A DNA stretch of 64,000 nucleotides, taken from Mastigamoeba balamuthi. Taxonomy: Eukaryota > Evosea > Mastigamoebida > Mastigamoebidae. Below are positions 54,348-64,000 of the stretch, one piece after another. The position numbers were made by a program, and so were the translations under genes. The notes under the pieces were generated by a model. It was not told the DNA's origin. It worked only from the letters and a program-made list of their open reading frames with translations, and searched no databases. Within the stretch, counting starts at the first letter, position 1. Each line of letters starts with the position of its first letter. The stretch covers positions 322,830 to 386,829 of the forward strand of contig CACRSC010001925.1 in assembly GCA_902651635.1 (NCBI GenBank), written 5' to 3'.

Positions 54348-57300
54348 ATGGTCCCGCGCGCACCCCTGGCCCTCGCTGCGCTGTTCTGCGCTGCCCACGC
54401 GGCGTGGACGTGCGAGATGTCGCAGCTCCACGGCAGCGTCGGGTTGCCACTCTCGCCGTCAGGAGTTCTCCTCGCCCGGGCGCGCTCGCCGCACGGGCCC
54501 GAGCACTGCGCAGCGCTGTGCTGTGTTACCACCGGCTGCTCGTCGTGGACCATCGACGCCGCGTGCGCAGTCGGTTGCTCGACCCGCTTCTGGCACTAAA
54601 TTGCTTTTCCCTCCGCGGTTTTTTTGCTGCGCATAAACACACCAGCGGTGACTGCTCGTTGTGGAACGGCGTGCACGCCACGCGATCCCCGCGGTCGGCC
54701 GTGCTGTCCTCTGGCAGCGTCGCGAAGAACTACGGCGAGAGAAAAGCTCCCGGTTCGTTTTCGCCCTGCATACCTGTTCCTCGCCGCTGCGCGGTATTTC
54801 CTTGATGTTAAAAGTCCTCACTGTAATTGGCTCAACGCAGAGAGCGTCGGATGCTTCTCGAGTGCGGCGATGGCTGAGGCCCATGCCCTCAAGGTCGCTG
54901 AGCGAGGCGCGACAGCGTCCGAGTGCTCAGCTCTGTGCGCCCGTGTACCCTCGGCTCTCTCGGCGAGCACTCCGCAGGGCTCGTGCTTCTGTGCAGACAC
55001 CCTCGGGGCCGACGCGGTGCCGTTGGCAGCCGCGTCGTGTTCCACCGCCTGCCCGCGCAACTCGAGCGAGAAATGCGGGTCCGCGTCAGCAGTGTCCGTG
55101 AGAAGCGTCGGATACTCGACGGGGCCCACGGACTTTAGCTCGTGCCACCCGCAGCCACAGCTCGCCAGGACCGTGACGATCGACCAGGGCACCCACAGGC
55201 CCACAGTCACGGTACGCTTCCTAGCGCCCCGTCCGGGCGTCCTCCTTACCGCGAGATGCGGGGGGCTGAGGACAGGTCGAGTGGGAGGTGAGGAAATGGA
55301 ACCCGTATTGCATGTGCAGCACAGTGCACTTGGAGCTCCTGCGCCACGACGGCCCGGGCAGCGGGCCAGCCGTTGCCGCCAGTGACGACGCCGACTGCCC
55401 GTTCGTCGGGGCGTCGGCCACGCTACCTGCAACGGTCAACCTCCGGTTCAGCATCGACGTGGAGCCCGGGGAGTACACCGCAGTGATCACTGCGAACTCG
55501 CTGAGAGCAGGCCAGGGCTCTGCGAGGTTCCGCAGGGCAGTCGACGTGCCCCGCCGGTACAGCAAACGCAGCGCCTCGCGGGCTCACAGTTTGCCCCCCG
55601 CAGGGCGTCGCGGCTGAGCGTCGGCCAGCTGGTGGGGCTGAACGTCGTCGCGCTTGTGCTGATCAGCGCGGTCGGGGCTTCGGCCATCACGTGCTGCTGC
55701 CCAGACAAGAAGAGGCCCATCGCCGGGGCGCTCCCCGTGGAGTCGTCCGCGAGCCTCAGCTCCGTCACCGCGACCCTCCAGGTCCCAGCGGGAGACATTA
55801 AGCTTGAATCCAAGATCGGGGCAAACGGCTACGGCATCGCATACAGGTCTCCAGCTCAATTGACCCTCGGAGTACTGACCTCGCCTTCCCCCTCCGACGC
55901 GCAGAGCTTCTTGGAACGGGTCGCTGTGCACAGCAAGCATCATTGCCGTCGACAAGACCGATGCGTCGGTTCTGGCAAAGTTCAACGAGGAGACACAGGC
56001 GATGAAGTACGCCCTGGTGGTGGTGGTCTTCGGCCTTCGTCGGTTCTCACGCGGTTATTCGCTTTCGTTCCCCGCAGAGGGCTGAGGCACCCCAACATCA
56101 TCCCTTACCTCTGCTACGCCAAGGACGCGGCGAGCATTACGATCGTGACGGAGCTTATCCCCACGGGTAGCCTGCACACGCTGCTCGACGACAAGGGCCA
56201 CGACCTCTCCTTGAACACGAGGATGTCGTTCATACTCGACGTCTGCAAGGGCATGGCGTACCTCCACGACAACACGCCCCCCATCCTGCACAAGAACCTG
56301 CGCACCACCAACATAATTGTGCGGCCTCGCCCGGGGTCTCGGCACCGCAACGATGGCGATCAATTGATAACTGTACTCTTTTCGTAGGTCGACTCGAACA
56401 TGTGCGCCAAGGTCGCGGACTTCGGCCTCGCGGATGTGGCGAACTTCTGCGACGCCAAAGGCGAGACCATCTGGGACAACTTCGTGACCGCCCCAGAGGT
56501 CTACGCGGCGTCAAAGTTCTCCAAGAAGAGTGACGTGTACGCGCTGGGGATCATCGTCTGGGAGGTGATCGAGAGAGAAGACCCGTTCGGTTTGTCCAAG
56601 CAGATCCAGGTCTCCGGAGTGCACCCGCAGATGAGTTCCGATTTTCCCGCGCCGCTCAAGGACCTCGCCGAGGGCTGCTGGAATGCATCACCCGAGTACA
56701 GTTGCCATATTAGGATCTCCTCTGAACCGCATTCATCAGGAAACGACCGGAATTCGCCGAAATTGTGGCCAACTGGTCCGGGACGTTCTCTGCTGTCGAG
56801 ATCAGCACAGTACGTAGCCCCACGCAGATCACCGCTTACAGCTCCACAGGCGAGCACTGCGGCGGCTGCGGCTGCGGCTGCGGCGGCGAGCATGGACAGC
56901 GTGTTCCCTGAGTGCGCGATCGCCTCGGACGCAGTGCAGAACTTCATTCCGACAGACCCTATGCTCCTCGCGGGGCAGTCAGCCCTCGCCTGCCCCTCCG
57001 GCATGGTCACCTTCGTGTCCACTGGTCAGGCGCCCTTGCCTCGCCCCCCCCCCTCGCCTCCTTGTGGCCGCTCTCTCAGTGGGCCCTCTCGTCGCAGACG
57101 TTGAGGGCGCCAAGGAGCTGTGGCAGTGGAACGAGCCCATCATGAAGAAGTCGCTGCAGACGCACAACGAAATTCTGCGCACGTGCTCGCACAAGCACAA
57201 CGGGTACGAGGTCATGGCCGAGGGCGATGCCTTCATGCTGGCCTTCCCCAGCACCGTCGACGCGCTGCAGTTCTGCGTAGAGGCCCAGGAGAGCCTCCTG

Positions 57301-59606
57301 AGGGCCGACTGGGACCCGCAGCTCGACTCGCAGATGATGTCCTCCAAAGTGACCATCGGTGTGCAGTCTTCAGCACTACCACAACCTGTCTGACGAGCCG
57401 CAGGGAACCAACTGCTGTACAACGGGCTGCGTGCGAGGATGGGCGTCCACGTGGGCATGCCGCACGTGAGCTCTGACTGCGGCAACGTCGAGTACTCGGG
57501 CCCGTGCGTCGAGAAGGCCGAGTCCATACTGAGCGCGGCGGCTGGCGGGCAGATCATCATCAGCTCTGCCACCAAGCAGGTCCTCGAGAAGACCCCGCCA
57601 CTCCTCGAGGGCATGGGCTCCTTCCTCGAGATCGGTCCCGTGCCGCTCAAAGACGAGCCCACAGAGGAGGTCATCCACGAGGTGCCCCGATAGCAGTTTT
57701 GTTCCTCCGTAATCACTGCATTTGACTTTGTTCTTTTTTACTGTGCAGTTTGTTATGAAGGACCTCAACAGGTCGTTTGTCAGTGGATCCGCGGCCCTGC
57801 GCTCGCAACTGATCCGCGCTGCGCTGTCTTCCGGCGACGGGGACACTGTCTACGTGGCGGGCAAGAGCCTCGGGGGCGGGGGCGGGTCCGGTTCGAGGGC
57901 GTTCGTCGGCGACAACCTGCTCGCCGAGCCCGGAAGCACCGCGGCTGTGCCTTCTGCCGACTTTGGGGCCCCAGCGACGCGCTTCGTGGGCAGCTCCACC
58001 ATCGTCTCTGGCGCTATGGCGCTGCAGAGCAAGCCCAAGTCGTCGTCGTCGTCGTCGGGGAGGGAGCAGGGGGCCCCCGAGGACAACGCGTCGAACACCA
58101 AGTTCATGCGTCCCGAGTCAGTCACGGCGGAGATCAGCGGGGCCACGCTCTCCGCGGCGCCCAAGACCTCGTTCACGGGTGACGACGAGTTCAGCAACAC
58201 CGGCACGTCCGAGCGCAAGTACGGAATCGTGGGCTCGTCGTTCTTCGAGCGCGACCCCAAGAACGCCAAGTTCGACAGAGATACGCAGGCACGCAGACCA
58301 CAGCGCGTCTGGGTCCGGTTCTCGTGCCGAAATTGACACTGGCGGGCCGAGCAGGACTTCTCGGACAGGTTCCAGAGGCCCGTGTGGCTGATCGACCCCA
58401 AGGAGGTCGTCACTACGCCGGTGGAGCTGGGCAAGGGCAGCTTCGGGGCCGTGTTCAAGGGCGAGTGGCGCGGGCAGACCGTCGCGGTGAAGCGGTTCTT
58501 CCTGCAGAAGGTGGACAACGTCACGCGGTTCCAGATGAAGAAGCAGCTGACCGAGATACACCTGCTGGGCAACCTCAGGCACCCAGCCATCGTCCGATTC
58601 GTGCGCAACAGCCGCCCCACCCGTACAAAGCCACGTAAGCTCACATGCCTTGTTTCCCCAGCTCGGAGCATCCATCGAGCCCCGGGACATGTTCATGTAC
58701 ACTACCGATTGCCCCCATCCCCTTCCCTGTGCTACGTCGCAGACTCACCTCTTGCTCTCAGGATTACGGAGTTCATGGACCTCGGGAGCTTGTGGGTGCG
58801 CACTCTGATACTCCTGCTTTGGAGAGACACTAAAGGCCATTCCCTCTGTGCAGAGTGTTATCACGTCAGGAAAGATGAAAATCGGTTGCAAGGAGGCCCA
58901 GAGGATCCTGTCGTCCGTGTGCAACGGGATGATGTGCGCTCCTCCCTCTGCTGAGAGAAGCGCTGACGAGTCCTCCGCCATTTATAGATACCTCCACCAG
59001 TCGAACCTCATTCACCGCGACCTCAAGTCAGCCAACATCCTGATGAACAGCAAGGGCGAGGTCAAGCTATCGGGTATCCTCCCACCTCCACTGCGGCCAC
59101 CAGGCTCACACCCACTGCAGATTTTGGCCTCGCCGCGATCAAGAAGGCGCACCAGACGATGACCCTGTGCGGCACAGGTCCGCTCAACTCCCAGCCACCT
59201 CCCCGGTCTACTCACACAGCTGACGCACCGGGGGTGCCCGCAGTGGCGTGGATGGCTCCCGAAGTCTTGTCCAAGAGCCACTTCTCCGAGAAGTCCGATG
59301 TCTACAGGTGCCCACTACATTTTGGCATGCGGACGATTTTGACTTAGTATTTTCCGTAGCTTCGGTATGGTCATGTTCGAGATCATGGCCAGGACGTACC
59401 CGTTCAAGGGGCAGCCCTCGGGACGCCTGGTGGAGCTCATCGTGTCCGGGAAGAGGCCGTCGCTGCCGGTGGCCAGGGGCGACTTCACCGACGACTACGT
59501 CGACGTGATGACGAGGTGCTGGAGCCACAAGGCGGAGGACCGGCCGCTCTTCAAGGAGATCGCTGCCCAGCTCCCGCCCCCGCTCTCCGAGGACTCGGCT
59601 CCCTAG
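54348..59606 (+). CDS. Receptor with apple-like/WSC ectodomain, pseudokinase, degenerate cyclase and TKL kinase
   Basis: Signal peptide MVPRAPLALAALFCAAHAA, then an apple-like module (CAALCCVTTGC...GDCSLW) and a WSC domain (SVGCFSSAAM, CSALCARVPSAL, GSCFCADTLG). One transmembrane helix (LVGLNVVALVLISAVGAS, about 55630) is followed by kinase domain 1 (IGANGYGIAYR, LRHPNIIPYLCYA, HKNLRTTNIIV, VADFGLADV, TAPEVY). The catalytic Asp of HRD is Asn there, so it is probably a pseudokinase. A class III cyclase-like domain follows: metal Asp in STDVEGAKELW and AEGDAFMLAF, and RMGVHVG; but the transition-state Asn and Arg are replaced (GPCVEKAESIL). A Ser-rich linker leads to kinase domain 2, complete and TKL-like: LGKGSFGAVFKG, TVAVKRFF, IHRDLKSANILM, DFGLAAIKK, VAWMAPEV, ending PPLSEDSAP. 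About fifteen short introns; not every edge is fixed. It is likely a surface receptor whose output is the distal kinase. Confidence 0.82.
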
Positions 59607-59851
59607 CTGTCCCTTCTCCCCTGCTCCCAGGGCCGTTTGTTTGTAATCAAGCAGAACCACATACACATTTTCTTGCCCCCTTGGGGATTATTCCACGAAA
59701 ATCCATGGGCAGACGTGAATGTGCACATTTCCACGGGGGAAAATATCTCCGCCGGAAATAAGCGCACAATAAAGCCGAATCTGCGCTTCAAAGCGAAAAA
59801 ACCTGCTCGCCGGCGGTACACGCAGTCCCGCGCCCCCCGCCGACAAGAACG

Positions 59852-60941
59852 TCGTTTCTCTTTCGGTTCCTCGGCTCGCGCCGGCCCGCTGACGCCGCGC
59901 CGCCTCCCGCCGCGCCGGCTGCCGCCGATTCCGGTCGGTTCCGCGGCTCGCCGCCGTCTCCGCCTTCGGACAGCGGCTACCGCACGTCCAGCGGCTCCGA
60001 GGGCTCCGATGCAGAGCTGTCGCCGGTAAGGAAATCATGATGTGGCGACGAGTCATCCCCCATAGATCGGAAAATAACCCCCTCTCTGGGGTGACGTGGC
60101 ACCACATCAGCAGCCCCGCCGGCAGCAGCACTGCTCCCCCCGCGAGGCCCCGGCGGCCGTCCCGCGCTCGCTCCTGCGCAGCGCCTCGGACCGCGCGCTG
60201 GTGGCCCGCGGGCGCGGCGCCCCCGCGCGGCCTCCGCGCAGGCGCCGGTCGACGACGCCGACGCCGACGGGCCCCGCGTCGCGCGCCACGTGGGACGCGG
60301 AGGAGGAGCTCGTCGGCGCCGTCCTCGCGCGCGCGGGCCCGCGGCTGGCGTGGGCGCGGCCGCCCGACGTCATCGCCGCCGTCGACCGCCTGCGCGCCCG
60401 CGCGGGCCCCGCGGCGGCGGTGACGTGCGGCGACGTCGTCGACGAGGTCGAGCGCGCGCGGGCCGCCCGGGCGTCGGACGACGTCGTGGAGCCGCTGGTG
60501 GCCCTGGGCTTCGGGCGCGCACAGGTCGAGGGCCGCCTGCGCGACCTCCGCGAGCACCAGCACGGCTGCCCCGCTGCTGCTGCCTGTGCCGGCGGTGCTG
60601 CTGGGGCGCTGCTGCCGCGGCAGCCGTCGTTCGAGGACCTGCTGCTGGACCTCGGGGAGAGCGGGGCGGTGCCGGCGCCGATGCCGCGGAGGCGCGGGTC
60701 GCGGGCCAGCAGGTACGCGGGGCAGGAGGTCGTCAGCCCGCGCAGGCGCAAGGGCGGCGAGGGCGACAGGGCGTGCGCCATGTGCGGCGAGCGGCAGGCC
60801 GACACAGAGTGCGTGCCCTGCGGACACGGCGAGCTCTGCGGCGAGTGCGCCACGGCGCTGCTCATGAGGGCCAAGGACCCGCGCTGCCCGCTCTGCGGCG
60901 CCGCGGTCGAGAGCACCAAGAACGTCGTCCGAGTCGTCTGA
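59852..60941 (+). CDS. RING-finger protein (putative E3), 5' end unresolved
   Basis: The main exon (60111-60941) contains basic and Ala-rich sequence, a helical UBA-like patch (DDVVEPLVALGFGRAQVEGR), and a C-terminal C3HC4 RING: CAMCGERQADTECVPCGHGE, LCGEC, then CPLCGAAVESTKNVVRVV. The C-terminal position and spacing resemble IAP or MUL1-type RINGs. A preceding exon in phase 0 ends SGSEGSDAELSP at the GTAAGG donor (60028) and looks coding back to about 59852, but no in-frame ATG lies between a stop at 59759 and that segment. The true start is either in a further upstream exon or hidden by an indel. Ubiquitin ligase activity is inferred from the RING. Confidence 0.6.
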
Positions 60942-61526
60942 GCCCGCGGGGCGCGGGCGTCGTCAGTGTACACACGATTTCACGCTACGCAAAAACACTT
61001 AGGGAAAATCAATTGATTTTGTTCGCATTTTATTCCGCGGTGGATTCTGTGGATCCGTGCCATTTCAGAACCCCCGCAAATGCATCCGTCACCGGCCCGA
61101 GTGTGGCTTTCACCTTCGCTCCTCGCGAAGGCCTTATATCCCCCCTGCCTCTCGTGCAACAGTGTATCTCCTGATTTTTCTTCGAAAATATCAGATTAAT
61201 CTCTGGATGTGCAGCCTTGCCTCCCGTCCGCGGGGGGGCTCGTGGTTGCAGATGGCTCCGGTGGTGTGCACCCCGTCGCATCGCAGAATTCTTGTGCGGC
61301 GGAGGTGCTTTTCCCGCGAAATGGACCCCTCTCCGGGCGAATTGACTCGCCGCCGCCCGGCGTCCCGAACGAGAGCCCTTTTCCGCAGATTTTGTCTCGT
61401 TGCGGGCAATGAGCGCATATCTTGGAGTCCCCTCTCTTTCCGCTTCGCCTTTGCCCCCCCCGCTTGCCTCTGCCGGGCGCACAAGAGCACCAGGAAAAAG
61501 TGACCAGCCACAGCGCGCGCACGACG
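60942..61526. other. Intergenic region
   Basis: 585 bases with mixed composition. Short open frames on both strands show no family motif. AAAATATCAG lies at 61184-61193. No RNA gene seen. Confidence 0.35.
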
Positions 61527-62108
61527 ATGAGCGAGGCGGACCACCGGGCGCTGCTGGCCTCCGCGGCCGCGCGGCTGCTGCTCGACGCGCCGGCCTTTGA
61601 CGCCGCCCAGGCGCTCTGCTGCCCGCCCGCCGACGCCCCCGAGGCCTCCGGAGCCCCCGACGCCCCGCCCTCGCGCCTGCCGGGGCCCACGGCCGCCCGG
61701 CGCTCGCGCGGGCCCTCGCGGACGCACGCGCCGGCGCTGCACCACCGGCCCATGAGCGGCGAGGGCCCCGGCGGCGCGCTGTGCGGCGACGACGAGCAGC
61801 TGCTGCGCCGCATGCTCCGCGCGGCACCGCCGCCCGTGCCGCTGCCGCCGCAGCAGCTGCCCCGGCGCGGGGGCGCGGCGGCGTGGTGGGCGAGGGCGGC
61901 GGCGATGGCGGCGGCCGCGGGGGCGGCGGCGGCGATGGTGGGCGTCCTGGCGGCTGTGGCGCTGTGGGCGTGGGCGCTGGGGTGCCTGCTGGGCCCCGCG
62001 AGAGAGCGCGGGGGCGATGGGGAGGAGGCGGCCCGCGGTGCCCCCGCTGCCACCTCTCCCCTGCTGTCAGAGGCGGCCCGCCACGCACGCGGTGACTCAC
62101 ACCACTGA
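61527..62108 (+). CDS. Small tail-region membrane protein, unknown family
   Basis: A single exon of 193 residues: MSEADHRALLASAAARLLLD, an amphipathic helix, then a Pro/Ala-rich disordered segment, DDEQLLRRMLRAAPPP, and one strong hydrophobic helix near the C-terminus (AAAMVGVLAAVALWAWALGC), followed by a short charged tail. The topology suggests a tail-anchored or single-pass protein with most of its length in the cytosol. I do not recognise the family. GC-biased composition could favour a chance frame, but the clear helix, the natural stop and the lack of an alternative on the other strand support a gene. Confidence 0.5.
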   Translation: MSEADHRALLASAAARLLLDAPAFDAAQALCCPPADAPEASGAPDAPPSRLPGPTAARRSRGPSRTHAPALHHRPMSGEGPGGALCGDDEQLLRRMLRAAPPPVPLPPQQLPRRGGAAAWWARAAAMAAAAGAAAAMVGVLAAVALWAWALGCLLGPARERGGDGEEAARGAPAATSPLLSEAARHARGDSHH

Positions 62109-64000
62109 CGTCACACTCCTCTCTCTGGTTATTTTTGGCCGTGCGTCCCTCCCCCTCGGTGTGTTCGCCCTCTTTCTGAGGTTAATCCAAACCAACCAAT
62201 TTCCGGTTTGCTTGCCCGCTGTAAGAAATGCGTGAGAGAAGCAGGACACAGAAAGACCAAAGGAAAAGCTCTGGGGGACCAGCTGAGGATAACTGCTTGT
62301 AAGTGCCAGTGATTAGTACTCACTCAGCACTCTTATTTCAAATGTTCCTCAGCCCTTTCCATTCTGTTTTTCTCCTGTTTTCTTGATTTCTCTTGGAACA
62401 AAAAAGCACAGAAAAGAAGTCATAAAGGAACTTTGTTAACAGATGCCCACTTAAGCAGATAGCTCAGAGTGCAGCCAATGTAGCCATGCCTGATGAACGT
62501 GTTAATGTTGCAGGTAAGATCACATACATAGTATTCTCAAGTCATAAGCACCATCAAAATGAATATTAAAGGCAAATACACACATTATCCAGAAGAACTT
62601 GTTTATTTGCGCATTCTCTATCATTACATGCAGAAATTATGTGCCTTTGTGATCACTTTAAAGTTGTGCACTAATGTAATTTTGCATCTGATTCGTCTCT
62701 TTCACGAATTAGTTATAGCTATTCTAAAGAAAAACCCTTATTTTCACTGCAAGGGGATAGAAAAAGGATATCTATTTGGATTCAATATTTCAGTATCAGA
62801 TTAAGCACTGCTGAGATCCCAAAATCTTGATTATCAAATATGCATAATCACAGAGCTTTCTTTCTCTGTTACTTGCATGTTAGTAAGCCTTGTTAAACTT
62901 CTGCTTCAACTTAACTGAGTCATATCTTTCATTGCTGCTCTACAAGAATAATTGTAAGAGAGTAGGATTTTACTTCCACTGATACAGAGCTCTTCTGTTG
63001 CTTAAGAAAAGCATACTGTCTGGCTCAGGGATGAAGGAAAGCCCTTTATAATCGATCCTTAGATATCTATTCCCTATGTAGGGTGATGTGATCTGAACAA
63101 TAGGAATAACAAGATCTGTCATTATCTGATGTGCATACAGCATGCACTTCCTTAACATCTTCCCTACATTGCTCTGATTATTTTGATTGATGTCAGCATA
63201 AAACCAAAGCCAGCATTGCAACAGAAATTGGACAAATTACTTCCTGAAAGAACTCCCAGCTACCTCCAGTAATACCTCAGCATCTGATCTTGGGTGGTAT
63301 CTGCATTTATGGACACTATCACGCCACACCACATGCCTGTGCTGTCCTGAACCAATGCTCATTGTGCCTGTGATCACGTTATTCAAGAATGCAAATCAAT
63401 GCCCAAACTGAGTCAAAGAATGATGCACTTTTTCACCCTGTGTCCATTAAATTTATGATGTATAACAAATACTGATACACAGTGAGAGCTTTAGCAACTG
63501 AACCATAGCACTACATGCTAATAAGATGTGTACAATACAGGTGCACCAATGTACAGGAGGAAGTACTATCTGAGTGATGTGGCCCTTACTATCATAACCT
63601 CATTATAAATTATTCTGCAAAAGATTTATCACGGATGATGAAAAAAGGACATGCAGTTAAGTGCTGTCTGAATAAGAAGAATCGATCAGTTCATCTATAC
63701 AGAAAAACGAATAATGCAAGTGTAGATAGCAGAGATTGCTTAGCACAATAAAAAAGAGATATATATTTAGAAAATAAAAGAAACAAAAAAGAAAAGAATA
63801 AAGGAAATATCAATAAATCGAAGAACATAGAATCCAAAAAAACATAGAATATTAAATACTGAATATCATTTCAAAAGTCGTAAGAATTGGTTGCAGACCA
63901 ATTCTGAAGACTTTGATGAAATGATATTCAGTCTTGTAGTACTCGGCGCAAACTTTGCGGCAGCACTCTTAGTTTATAAAGAGGATGGTTTCTTATTGAG
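62109..64000. other. AT-rich, CpG-depleted island (to right edge)
   Basis: About 1.9 kb of AT-rich DNA with no supported gene. CpG is very rare: three counted in 63001-63600. It contains the long hairpin at 63859-63931 described separately. Confidence 0.65.
63859..63931. ncRNA. Candidate 73-nt hairpin, miRNA-precursor-like
   Basis: Arms 63859-63891 and 63897-63931 are reverse complements apart from a two-base bulge and one 3x3 internal mismatch. Paired blocks are CTGAATATCATTTCA (15 bp), AAAGTC (6 bp) and AGAATTGGT (9 bp), closed by the 5-nt loop TGCAG. Thirty pairs in a 73-nt stem is far beyond chance for this AT-rich block. It could be a small-RNA precursor, a tiny inverted-repeat element, or an internal palindrome of a transposon. 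Strand cannot be assigned from sequence alone. Confidence 0.45.

Noticed and set aside
59705-59761. ATG at 59705 as start of the RING protein
   Set aside because: It is in the same frame as the coding-like exon but reaches a TAA at 59759 before it.

Overview
The window is nuclear DNA of a free-living unicellular eukaryote. Genes are split by many short introns (about 48-400 nt). Coding DNA is very GC- and CpG-rich. Blocks of about 2-3 kb of AT-rich, CpG-poor, gene-free DNA separate the gene clusters. The protein set is eukaryotic: TAF10, ADAT2, KAP3, WDR6, HEATR3/Syo1, an inositol hexakisphosphate kinase, SEC14-RhoGAP, a TRAF7-like E3 and a receptor carrying kinase and cyclase domains. KAP3 (kinesin-2 accessory subunit) implies a cilium or flagellum. 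Together with the GC-rich genes and the receptor-type kinase/cyclase protein, this suggests a flagellated amoeboid protist, for example an archamoeba such as Mastigamoeba. That assignment is inference.

Layout. 1-2.2 kb: minus-strand multi-GAF protein running off the left edge. 2.7-4.6 kb: TRAF7-like RING/TRAF-zinc-finger/WD40 protein. 4.6-6.6 kb: AT-rich island. 6.6-9.5 kb: cysteine desulfurase-selenophosphate synthetase fusion. 9.8-11.4 kb: F-box/LRR-like protein. 11.6-13.5 kb (minus): putrescine aminotransferase of bacterial PatA type. 13.7-15 kb (minus): ADAT2 and TAF10. 15-16.5 kb: unrecognised helical protein. 16.7-18 kb (minus): ZIP zinc transporter, whose 5' half is repeated to 19.06 kb behind a single N. 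19.5-20.8 kb: IP6 kinase. 21.1-22.9 kb (minus): C1-SH3-SH3-RING protein. 23.3-25.5 kb: HEATR3/Syo1. 25.7-26.7 kb (minus): SMAP-domain protein. 26.8-32.5 kb (minus): WDR6, again with a contig-end duplication. 32.6-35.3 kb: AT-rich island. 35.8-37.9 kb (minus): receptor-like transmembrane PARP. 38.6-41.8 kb: NT-C2/coiled-coil/DIL-like protein. 41.9-46 kb (minus): golgin-like coiled coil. 46-48.4 kb: AT-rich island with a 212-N gap. 48.4-50.3 kb (minus): SEC14-RhoGAP. 50.9-53.9 kb: KAP3. 54.3-59.6 kb: receptor with apple-like/WSC ectodomain, pseudokinase, degenerate cyclase and TKL kinase. 59.9-60.9 kb: RING protein. 61.5-62.1 kb: tail-anchored membrane protein. 62.1-64 kb: AT-rich island with a strong hairpin.

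Main points. (1) Two single-pass receptors share a C-x3-C-x5-C ectodomain module but carry different cytoplasmic outputs: a PARP-type ADP-ribosyltransferase in one, and a pseudokinase, degenerate cyclase and active kinase in the other. (2) At least six introns are GC-AG, four with donor GCACGC, each supported by frame and in most cases by homology. (3) CpG is depleted only in the AT-rich islands, suggesting targeted cytosine methylation. (4) Single-N joins flanked by near-identical sequence are unmerged contig or haplotype ends, not gene duplications.

Exon boundaries were worked out by hand from reading frame, splice sites and protein-family resemblance. Where a boundary is unresolved, the entry says so.
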